Origin: Lactuca virosa
Lineage: Eukaryota; Streptophyta; Magnoliopsida; Asterales; Asteraceae
Direction of reading: 5' to 3'
DNA length: 64,000 bases
Assembly: GCA_928212115.1 (NCBI GenBank)
Contig: CAKMRJ010002223.1
Span: forward strand, 305,020,502 to 305,084,501
The notes beneath the pieces are model-generated. The model was not told the origin of the DNA. It made no database searches and saw only the letters and a program-made list of their open reading frames with translations. Positions 54,089 to 64,000 of this stretch are shown in pieces; positions within the stretch are counted from its first letter, which is position 1; every line of letters starts with the position of its first letter. The position numbers were made by a program, and so were the translations under genes.

Positions 54089-56897
54089 TGTCACTCCCCA
54101 AAACCGGAACGGCGGAAACGTTCTGGGGTGGAGGACGTCATGTACAGTATCATAACAATGCATAATAGTAAAGACAAGCAACAACATCCATTGCATTAAT
54201 ATAATAATTTTAATACAAGCGTGTTCTGTATAGTATGTAAGACACCAAAATCAATGATCAAAATAAAAGATGAGTCTTGTATGTGCTCCATCTTCTCAAA
54301 AGCTTCATCGGTACCTGTCTACTGATGACCTGAGAATACAAGTTATTTTGAAAGAGTTTATCAGCATAAAGCTGGTGAGTTCATAAGTATTTAGTGTCAT
54401 TGCTTGTATAAAAATGTTTGTAACAACGTAGTGTAAATGTTCATAATTGTTTGTAAATATTTGTAAATAGTTGAACACTCTAGAAAATCCTATATTTTCT
54501 ACTGAAATGTAGTCTTCTACCAAGACCCGACTGTTTGTATGTTTGCTCTTGTGTAAATGTAAGAGTTTTCCCAAATAAAACTATCATTATGAAAAATATA
54601 GTTTATTTGAATGTATATGTGACAGAATCACAAAGTAAATGTCATAGGAAAATAATGTTTTTCCTCAGCTGTGACACTGCTGGTCATAAAGTGATGAAAT
54701 ACAGACTCCAGGTAGTACCAAGTGTACAATACACCTCGGGGAGTATAAAGTAATAAAAATGTAGACTCCAGGTGATATTAAATGAACAATACGCCTCGGA
54801 GAGTCTATTTTTCCTTTAATTCTTAATTGGTTAATTAAAGGTTTGAATGTGCACTCGTATGTAACCATGCTGATCGACGGCTGAATAACTGATGACCCTC
54901 CGGTGTCATATGTAGTGAGATAACATTCTGTCACCCCTTGGCCTTATAGGTTGGGACTGTAGCTAGCAGTCGGGGTGTGGGAGTGTCTGTCCCGTACAGA
55001 TCTATACACACAATGCCCGCTCTCCCTCCAGGAGACTCTGGTTACAAAGTGATACCACAATGAAGTGTCGTATCGAGAAGTAGTATGTCACATTTTGATT
55101 ATCGTATTCAAATGTTTGTATAATATGTCATAGTGTAGTGATGTTTTCTCTGTACTAGTAAATAGTATATTCTCTTGTATAGTGTATAGTATGTATTGTT
55201 TCTCAATGTAGTACTTATGTAGCGACTTGTAATTGTACTGATTCTTGTATGTATCGTTGTAATATTAATAGTGAGTAGTAATCCCTTAACTATACCTATT
55301 ATAGTTAAATAGTAATGTTGTTTATATGCCTTTGTTAAACAAAGGTACTGAACTGAAGTGAAAGCTATTATATCCCACACATATACATATGATATATAAC
55401 TAAGATTTCAATGACATTCGGACAAATAACAGGATACCCTAAGTCCACAACCAAACAAGGAACAGGAAATAAGGTGAGCTATCAGTCCTAAGTCCTTCAA
55501 GTCTTACTTATATAAATATATTGGTGTAGATATGGGTTTGAAAAGAATGTAAGTTTAAAAGAGTTTGGAAACAGTTTTAGCAACTAAAAGAGTTTAATAA
55601 AAGGTTTTGAAGTGCTTGAAATCCATAAGTTTGATAGCAATTTGAAAGTAATAGTAAATCTTTCTGTTTGTTATAGTTATTAATCATATGTGATTAAAGC
55701 AATAACTAGAATGTTTCAACTTGTATTCCCCCCATAAAAGCATTTAAAATCATTTCAAAGGTTGATTAAGGAGTATGAACTCACCTGTAGTGAGTGATAC
55801 GAATGTAAGATCGGTAATGGATGCTAAGTGTCAAGTGAAGTCTTGAGCACACGTACGGATCCTATTTAGCATATAATGACATATATATGTATACAATTAG
55901 TGTATATTCAACTAATTAAGAAGGATAACACCCTTATAGTCTAGGAAACACTTATATGGAAGTGTTACAATCACAAAGGATTGCATAAAAGGAGTGTATG
56001 GTCACCAAATGGAGCTTTCAGTCCTAATGGTATTCTCGGTCCGAAGGGTTCTCGGTCCGAAGGGTTCTCGGTCCGAAGGGTTCTCGGTCCGAATGGTTCT
56101 CGGTCCGAAGAGGTTAAAACCAAAAACTCAAGATATTTGGTGCATGTGGTGATTTTCAAGGGCTTTCAAACATGCATAGGGGTTCTAAGTTTTATCCAAA
56201 GCCTTAAGTGAGTTTTAAGGTCTTAAAGGCACCTTTCTTTAGGGTTTTCGGTCAAAGGAGATGCACTATACCGAAAAATCCTTTTGTTCTTGGAAAATGA
56301 CGATTTCAAGGTCCTAAATCAAGTATCCTTACTAGATAACAAGTGTAGGAAGTAGATACTTACAATATGGAAGCAAAGAAGGGTGTTTTCGGCCCAAAAC
56401 ACTAGTGTGTGTTCTTGGTGTTCTTGAAGAACACTTGAAGATCTAAGAAAAAGAGAAGATTTCATGGATGAAATCATGTATAACTACTAGATGAAGTGTT
56501 GTATCAACAAATCAAGAGAAGAAACACTTAAGTTTTTGGAAGATTTGGAAGAAGCTCTTATGATACTTGATAGAGAAAGTGGGTGTTCTTGAGTTTGGAA
56601 GTTAGAAATGAGGAAAGAAGGAGTAAACTCATGCCTTAAGCATGAGTTCTCGGTCAAAGGGGTTTTCGGCCCTACCCCTCATGTTTGGCCGTAACACCTT
56701 ATTAAGGTGTTAATTGTTTTATTTGTTCCCCAATAATCCTAGAAAATACTTCCTTTCGTTTATTCTCTCGAAGAATAAATATTTAAAAATACCCAACGGA
56801 CTTTAAACCGAGCTAAAAATTAGCAGAAATGAATTTGACTTTTAATTGAAGTGTTTGACTGTAGAGTTCGTACAAAAGAAAAATTCGGGTTATCACA
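54089..56897 (-). repeat. 5' LTR of G2 (2,809 bp)
   Basis: tgtcactcccc...gttatcaca, colinear with 29362-32233. Followed by the TAAGC target copy and G1 leader (gaactaggaatttgtagg). Confidence 0.94.
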
Positions 56898-56902
56898 TAA
56901 GC

Positions 56903-57244
56903 GAACTAGGAATTTGTAGGATTTCTAGACTTAAACTTAGAATGCTAAGCGAAGATTTTGAGATAGTGTCTGTTATATTTTAGACAAGAGCACTAGTTTA
57001 TTTTAGGAAAGTTGCCTAAAATGCTTTTATGTGCTAAATGTTATATGTTTTCCATATATGATATTATTTGTTCGGATCTACGGTTTGTTGCCAACCGGAT
57101 CTGGAAACCTTATGTGTTTAGGATTCTAAGCGTAGGATTACGGTATTAGAACTAGCATGTAAACGTTTCGGAGTGATAAGGATGATTTGATTATCTATCG
57201 TGATTAAGGATCTAAATTCACCTTATTCGGTGTATAGATCAAGA
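56903..57244 (+). other. G1 leader, part after G2 insertion
   Basis: Untranslated leader, closely similar to G3 35261-35604 plus 43200-43228. No gene. Confidence 0.85.
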
Positions 57245-60200
57245 ATGGCAAGAACAAGAAGCGGAGTTGGAAACGCTAACGAAAACAGGAATCAACAGCC
57301 TCAACCACCAGTAATTGAGCAAGCACCTGTAGTAGCTGCAGCACCTGAGCCAATGACAATGGCTGGGGTACAAATGATGATTCAAACTATCTTGGATCAT
57401 CAAATGGAAGAAACGAGGCGCCTGCTTCGACAGAATCGTGAAGAACTGTCAATTCATGTGGAAGAGCCCGAAGTTAATGGAGGGCAGTCTGAAGGAAAGA
57501 ACTTTACTGGGATAATTGGTCAAGACAACCCACCGATAGTTCGACAAAACAACCAAGATGGAGGGAATAATGGACTGGGATGCAAGTACAAGGACTTTTT
57601 GACTTGCAAACCATCGACCTTCACTGGAAAGGAGGATCCGATCGGAGTCATGGATTGGATCTCTGAAATGGAGCTGGCCTTCATGACGTGTGGTTGCAAG
57701 GGCAAGCTGCAGACCACGTTTGCAGTACGGCAGTTCAGGGGTGGGGCTGTTCGTTGGTGGAACACTCTAGGGAAGACCCTAAACCGTAATGAACCACTGC
57801 AATTGACATGGGCAGAATTCTTGGTGCAGTTCAAGCGCAAGTTCTGCTCGGCCCAAAATCTGTTGGAGTTGGAGAACAAGTTCCTGACATTGACGAAAGG
57901 CAGCATGTCAGTTGACGATTACACAAACGCCTTCACAGACAAGATGGAGTTTGCCTTGCGCATCGTCCCCGACGAGCTAACAAAAGTGGATCGGTACGTA
58001 AAGGGACTCCCATGGGAGTACGCAGTGCCAGTACGTCATGCACCTACTCTGGAGGTAGCTATTTGGGCTGCCAAGTCTGTTGAGGACATGATCAAGGGAA
58101 GAACCGCCAGCAAAGTTGAAGTTGGTGAAAAGAGAAAGTTTGAAGGAACTTCAGGTTCCAGCAAGAAAAGCAAATTTTCGAAGTCTGATTCGAAAAAGTT
58201 TGGAGGAGGAAAAGGAGGCGAATCAAAATGGTGTAAGAAGTGCAAGAAAAAACACTTTGGGAAATGTAGCGAGGATGTAACCTTCTACAAGTGTGGAAAG
58301 ACGGGGCATTATGCCAATGAGTGTCCATCCAATAAAAGAGTGTGCTTTGGATGTAACGAAGATGGACACATTTTGAAAGACTGTCCGAGAAAGAAGGAGG
58401 CAGCAAAACCCAATATTCCCCCAAAGCCTAAAGCAAGAGCTTTCCAGATGACATTGGAAGCTGCTAAAGAAGAAGCTGATGTCGCTTCAGGTACCTTTCT
58501 CGTAAACAATTTGCCTGTCCAAATTTTATTTGATTATGGAGCCAACTACTCCTTTATATCGCATGAATTTGGTAGAAAACTAGCTTTGCCTATTGATAGA
58601 CTAGATAATGCTTTATTAGTCGAAGTTGCTAGTGGCAAGTTTGTACTTGTTAGCCATTGTATGAAAAACATCTTAATTGATTTGAATGGGAATAAGTTCC
58701 ACGAAGAATTATTGCCAATTGAGCTAAATGGTTTCGACATCGTGCTGGGAATGGATTGGCTTAGCGCCAATGATGCCGAGATATTATGCCGGAAGAAGAT
58801 AGTAAAAGTAAACCCGCCAGGGAAGGAGTCATTTATGGTGTATGGGGACAAACGCAGGGTAAATTCTGGAATCATTTCTCTAATGAAAGCCACAAAGTGT
58901 TTGGCCAAAGGATGTACATCATATTTGGCATTCGTGATCGATGCTAAGAAGGAGAAGAAGGAGGTGCAGAGTATTCTGGTGGTGTGTGATTATCCGAAAG
59001 TATTTCCCGAAGATCTTCCTAGATTACCGCCTGATCGACAAGTAGAATTCTGTATCGACTTGTTACCCGGAACGACGCCGATAGCAAAAGCACCTTACCG
59101 ATTAGCACCAACGGAGATGAAGGAGTTGATGATGCAACTTCAGGAGTTATTGGACAAAGGTTTCATTAGAACTAGTTCATCACCCTGGGGAGCTCTGGTG
59201 TTATTCGTGAAGAAGTAAGATGGAAGTATGAGAATGTGCATCGATTACAGAGAGCTGAACAAGGCAACAATAAAGAATAGATATCCGTTGCCAAGGATTG
59301 ATGACCTGTTCGATCAACTACAAGGTTCAAGTTATTTTTCAAATATCGACCTAAGGTCAGGATATCATCAGCTGAAAGTAAGAGAGCAGGATATCGAGAA
59401 GACTGCATTCAGAACACGATATGGACACTACGAGTTTTTGGTTATGTTGTTTAGACTAACCAATGCTCCCGCAGCATTCATGGATTTAATGAACAGGGTT
59501 TGTAATCCGTTCCTTGATAAATCTGTGATAGTGTTCATAGACGACATTCTAATTTACTAGAAAAGCCAAGAGGAGCATGGCAGACACTTGCGAGAAGTGT
59601 TGGAAGTCTTGAAGAAGGAGAAACTGTGTGCTAAGTTCTCCAAATGTGATTTTTGGATTCGAGAAGTCCAATTCTTGGGTCACGTGGTCAACCAAGAAGG
59701 GATAATGGTTGATCCAGCAAAGATTGAAGCTGTAATGAAGTAGGAACAACCGAAAAGTCCCACGGAGATCCGAAGCTTTTTAGGATTAGTCGGATATTAC
59801 AGAAGGTTTATCCAAGGCTTCTCTTCGATTGCTACTACATTAACATCTTTGACTCACAAAGGAGCTACTTATGCTTGGAGTGATAAGCACAAAGAAGCAT
59901 TCGAGTTGCTAAAGAAGAAGCTATGTGAAGCACCGATTCTTTCTCTACCCGATGGAGTTGATGACTTCACTGTCTATAGCGACGCGTCTGGTGTTGGGTT
60001 GGGTTGTGTTTTGACCCAAAGAGAAAAGGTGTTAGCATATGCGTCTCGACAGCTGAAAGAGCATGAAAAGAACTACCCCACTCATGATTTGGAGCTGGCA
60101 GCAGTAGTTTTCGCTCTAAAGACATGGAGGAATTACCTCTATGGCACGAAGTGCAAACTTTTCACTGATCATAAGAGTCTCCAATATCTCTTTAGTCAGA

Positions 60201-61798
60201 AAGAATTGAATATGAGGCAGCGACGCTGGCTAGAATTACTTAAGGACTACGACTGTGAGATACTTTACCATCCCGGTAAAGCCAATGTTGTCGCTGATGC
60301 TCTCAGTCGGAAAGTCAATCTTGAGAGAAAAACGCCAAGAGCGTTGAGAATAGAAGTTGTCTCGACAATTATGGAGAGTATAAAGAAAGCTCAAGAGGAA
60401 GCTTCTGAAAAGAATGACCGAAAGGAGGAACGTTTGGGCAAAACGTTAGTGTTTGGTACAAACTGTCATGGACTGAACGTATTCCAAGATCGTATTTAGG
60501 TACCTAAGTCAGGAGGAATAAGAGATCTTCTGATGGAAGAAGCTCACAAAACCATGTACTCAATTCATCCTGGCAACACTAAAATGTATAGGGACCTAAA
60601 ACCCTATTACTGGTGGTCGACGATGAAGCTCGACATTGCGAAGTATGTGGCGGAGTGTGTGACCTGTGCGAGAGTCAAGGCACAACATCAGAAACCATAC
60701 GGGAGTTTAGAACCTTTACCTATGCCTATGGGTAAATGGGAAGACATTGCTATGGATTTTGTCACTAAACTGCCCAGAACAAAGAATGGTCACGACATGA
60801 TTTGGGTGGTCATTGATCGCTTCACTAAGAGTGCACATTTCATAGCAGCCAATGAGAAATGGTCTATGGATAAGCTTGCGAATTCTTACGTGAAGGAAAT
60901 TGTGAGGCTTCACGGTGTTCCGTTAACGATTGTATCGGATCGTGACAGCCGTTTCACCTCAAGATTTTGGAAAAGTCTACAAGAGGAATTGGGTACCAAG
61001 TTGTGTTTGAGTACAACTTACCATCCACAGACTGATGGACAGAGCGAGCGAACGATACTAACACTTGAAGATATGCTGAGAGCATGTACCCTGGAATTCC
61101 AAGGCAACTGGGATGAACATTTGCCTTTGGTAGAATTTTCCTACAATAATAGTTTCCACTCGAGCATAAAGATGGCACCTTATCAAGCTTTGTAGGGACA
61201 GAAGTGTCGTACGCCGTCTTGTTGGCTTGAGGCTGGGGAAAAGCAGTTTATGGGACCAGAGATAGTCCATCAAACTGCTAAAAAGCTGAAAATAATCAGG
61301 GAAAGAATGTTAGCAGCTCAGGATCGTCAAAAAAGCTATGCTGATAAGAAAAGAAGACCGGTGACTTTTGGAGTTGGAGATTCGGTTTTACTTAAAGTCT
61401 CGCCGTGGAAGGGACTTATAAGATTTGGTGAAAAGGGGAAAGTTGAGTCCAAGGTTTATTGGACCGTTTAAAGTTCTTCAGAGAATTGGGAACCAAGTTT
61501 ACAAGTTGGAATTACCAGAAGAGCTGAATGGTATTCACAACACTTTTCATGTGTGTTATCTTAGGAAATTCACGGGAGAAGTTCCCGATATAATTCCAAT
61601 TTCTGAGTTAACAATTGATGAGAACAAAAGGTTAATTGAAGAACCAGAGACAATCGTTGACCGAAAGACTAAGTAGTTGCGACGCAAGATGGTCGAATTA
61701 GTGCTTGTCCGATGGAAACATGCGAATGGGCCAAATCTCACCTGGGAAACGGAGAGCGACATGATGAATCGCTATCCACATTTGTTTGTTGATGTGTG
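57245..61798 (+). pseudogene. G1 gag-pol polyprotein, broken
   Basis: Start at MARTRSGVGNAN (57245). The upstream in-frame Met at 57200 lies in leader. Domains: gag core (57560-58000; DFLTCKPSTFTGKEDPIGVM, GGAVRWWNTLG); zinc knuckles (58225-58390), the first with Phe for the lead Cys (58282-58284), the second intact (CFGCNEDGHILKDC); protease (about 58500-58800) with active site D-Y-G where D-S/T-G is expected (58532), then IVLGMDWLSAN; RT (59090-59750; FIDDILIY); RNase H (59940-60310); integrase H2C2/DDE (60530-61440; IVSDRDSRFTSRFW); chromo-like tail (LVRWKHANG...WETES) to a TGA at 61796. Stops: 59216, 59558, 59741, 60497, 61193, 61674. A one-base insertion lies near 61440. Gag-pol was one frame, as in Tekay/Del chromoviruses. 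Confidence 0.93.
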
Positions 61799-61834
61799 AT
61801 TCCGGGGACGGAATCATTCTAAGGTGGAGAGAAT

Positions 61835-64000
61835 TGTAACGCCCGTGTTTCTGGGCTAGGCATTAATGTCGTTGTAATAATATAAGTTAACCTTTGTAAC
61901 CCGTCTTGAAATAATAGAAATGTATTATTTGAGTATTATGTGTTTTATGCTTAATTGCTTAATTGTGTGGCTTAAATGAATTAAGAATAAAAATAAGCGT
62001 GAAAATGAAATGTTAGATAAACCCAATATCGATGCATGAAGACGTAGTGGTCGTGACGAGGTTTCCGAATATATAAAGAATGCTGAAATCCGAGTTATAA
62101 CGAAGAAGTTATGACCTCTCAAAGTTTCGCGACAGAACCGGCGCGACACTGCGTGACGTAAATAGTGAATTTACGATAAAGAGATATTTAGCCTTAGTGA
62201 TCTAAACGAAATTTGTAGAACGCGTTAAACCGAGAGCGTGCATAAAAAGAACGTCTAAATCTGACTTCGTATGAGGAAGTTATGATTTTCCGAAGTTTCG
62301 ACTTAGCAGTATGCAGCCCGAAACTCGAATTTAAGATTGAGTGATTTTTGGTCGAAACAATCTAAACGAGAATCGAAGATCTCGTTAATTGTAGTGCAAC
62401 GCTAAAAAGACAGACGGAAACGGACATCGGATGAAGAAGTTATGATTTTATAACGGAGTTTTCCTGTCCCGACCTATTAAAAATAATATAATAAAAATAA
62501 AGTCAAAATTAGCCGACGGAGTCTAAATGAAAGTTGTAGAGCTTAGTCTCACCTACGCGTGGATATAAAGAACGTCGAAAACGGAGTTCGTATGAGGAAG
62601 ATATGAATTTCGGAAGTTTTATAAATAATTAAAAATATATTAATTTTAATATTAATTCGGATATTATCCGAAGAAGGGGGGAGTCATCGATCTGATCCGA
62701 AGTACGCCCCGCGTACGAGATGGGTACGAGCAGTGTACTGCTGCTTTCCTCGGTCCAGAAGAGGCCACGTTCCTCCACCGAGACTTCGCCACGTGGAAGC
62801 CTTATCTGGAGTACGCCCAGCGTAGGGCCTCGGTACGCCCAACGTAGTCCGAGGTCTCGCTGCTATAAAAGGGCATGCGAGGCCGTCGACTTCTTTTGCC
62901 AAAATTCTTTCTTTCTCTCCCCAATTTTCCTCGTTTTGCGTGAAAGAAATACCCCGAAGCCCCGGTATTATTCCCGAGACCCGAGGCAAGTTCCGAAGCC
63001 CCGAAGATCCCGAGAAGTGAAGTTTCCGAGCCGAAACTCTGCCCGCAAGAAGCCCGGTTTTCAAGAAAAACATCCCGGTTTTATCAGAAAAGATTATTTG
63101 AAGAGACGAGGTGCTGTCCGATCATCGTATTATCAAGTGAGTGTATATTCCTTTTCTTCTAACACATAGATACGAAGTATTCTCTACAAAATACGTGTTA
63201 TGTGTTTGTATATTATTTGCTTATTTGAATAATTTATTGAATGAATGATTTGTACAGGTTTTAAGCTGTATATAAATGTATATATTTTTATCTACTAATA
63301 TGTTGGGTAGAACATGGGTAGACAGTTGTTGTGTGATGAAATAAAATGATGAGAGGCCTCGATGTGATTGTGATCTAGTCATTCAGCAGAATATGGATGA
63401 CGACCACGAACTTTTCTAGATAGTTCTGTGAAATACGGGCAGACTCATAACCTGTAGGTGTTGGTGAACTTGGGTGTTCATTTGCTGTATTCTATCCCCC
63501 TCATGGTTGCCTTAGGACATTCATTTCTGAGCAAACCCTTCTGCAGTAGTGTCCGTCCCGATGAAAATCCTAGATTAGGTCCCTTGTAATAGTTGTTGTC
63601 ATAGGGACGTAAAGTGAGGATAACGGGAATGGGTAATCGGGTTATTGTTGGTTGGTGAAATTAAATATAATTATTTATTGTGGGATGAAAACCCTATATG
63701 CTCACCAGGCTCCCAAGCCTGACCCACTCAGTTTCTTTGTATTACAGGTAGTGGCGCGAGAGCATAAGTTGGAGAATTTGTGAAGATGTTTTTGTTTATA
63801 GACCAGTAGTTTTATAAACTGTGTAAGGTCTATGTTTTATTGTTTATGCTTTTGTGTCTGTATCGGAACATGACATCCCGAGTTTTGATATATAATGAAA
63901 ATGCATTTCTTTAAGAAATGCTTTGATAAACCTTATTTTATCATGTATTGTTTTGGGGACAAATTCCACAACTCTTTTAAAATCAATGGATTTACTCTGA
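61835..64000 (+). repeat. 3' LTR of G1, cut by window end
   Basis: Starts TGTAACGCCCGTGTTTCTGGG after a worn polypurine tract (aaggtggagagaat). Colinear with 27107 onwards; about 63 bp short of full length at base 64000. Confidence 0.94.

Larger units (their letters stand above)
29362..56897 (-). mobile_element. Gypsy element G2, minus strand, inserted in G1
   Basis: LTRs 54089-56897 (5') and 29362-32233 (3'). PBS at 54073-54085, polypurine tract next to the 3' LTR (cccccc at 32241 on plus). Both flanks carry the 5-bp target duplication TAAGC (29357-29361 and 56898-56902). The internal order on the minus strand is a leader ORF, gag, PR, RT, RNase H, then integrase split by the insertion of G3 (about 33.39-49.28 kb). 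Native length without G3 and C1 is about 11.6 kb. All genes carry breaks. Confidence 0.95.
27107..64000 (+). mobile_element. Gypsy element G1 (Tekay/Del-like), outermost of the nest
   Basis: 5' LTR 27107-29335, PBS 29338-29350, then only 26 bp of internal DNA before the insertion of G2. G1 resumes at 56903 with leader, gag-pol (57245-61798) and a 3' LTR from 61835 past the window end. The two LTRs are colinear and highly similar with scattered differences, more around 28700-28800 versus 63430-63530. The left target-duplication candidate is GAACT (27102-27106); the right one lies outside. Without G2 the element would be about 9.4 kb. Confidence 0.93.

Overview
This window is nuclear DNA from a flowering plant. 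The evidence is spliceosomal-type introns, a CONSTANS-like CCT-domain gene, an insertion of plastid rRNA-spacer/trnI-GAU DNA, and wall-to-wall plant LTR retrotransposons primed by initiator-Met tRNA (PBS TGGTATCAGAGC). The style of the Ty3/gypsy (Tekay/Del-like) and Ty1/copia families suggests an Asteraceae genome such as lettuce. That taxonomic guess is inference, not proof.

Layout, left to right. (1) 1-12.6 kb is a minus-strand nest. Gypsy element A (runs off the left edge; 5' LTR 5996-8035) sits in gypsy element B (LTR 9592-11487), which sits in the gag of a small copia element, C0 (11488-12612). Element A carries a 1.9-kb tandem duplication of its leader-gag-protease segment. (2) 12.6-23.6 kb is the only low-copy stretch. 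It holds a non-autonomous hAT element with a perfect 8-bp target duplication, a tRNA-type SINE, one apparently intact two-exon CCT-domain (CONSTANS-like) gene on the minus strand at 16845-18125, a plastid-derived insertion at 18846-19137, a broken GST-T3-like/Harbinger-associated gene, a 1.3-kb foldback element and a copia RNase H scrap. (3) 23.5-27.1 kb is a patchwork of LTR fragments around a plus-strand gypsy LTR, D (23961-25910). (4) 27.1 kb to the right edge is a four-deep nest: copia C1 (35605-43194) inside gypsy G3 (about 33.4-49.28 kb), inside minus-strand gypsy G2 (29362-56897), inside gypsy G1 (27107 to beyond 64000). The target duplications TAAGC (G2) and CTAAA (C1) can be read directly.

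Almost all transposon genes are broken by stops, frameshifts or deletions, so the CCT gene is the only convincing host gene. The most unusual signals are three. Copia C1 has three hairpins with unrelated stems but an identical 15-nt loop (TTACGGCATCCCTYT). Arrays of a short palindrome (GTACGC-N3-GCGTAC) lie around the promoters of three otherwise different LTR families. The gag duplication in element A is joined exactly at a primer-binding-site-like TGGTAT. Coordinates of LTR ends, PBSs and target duplications were read base by base; boundaries of decayed fragments are approximate.
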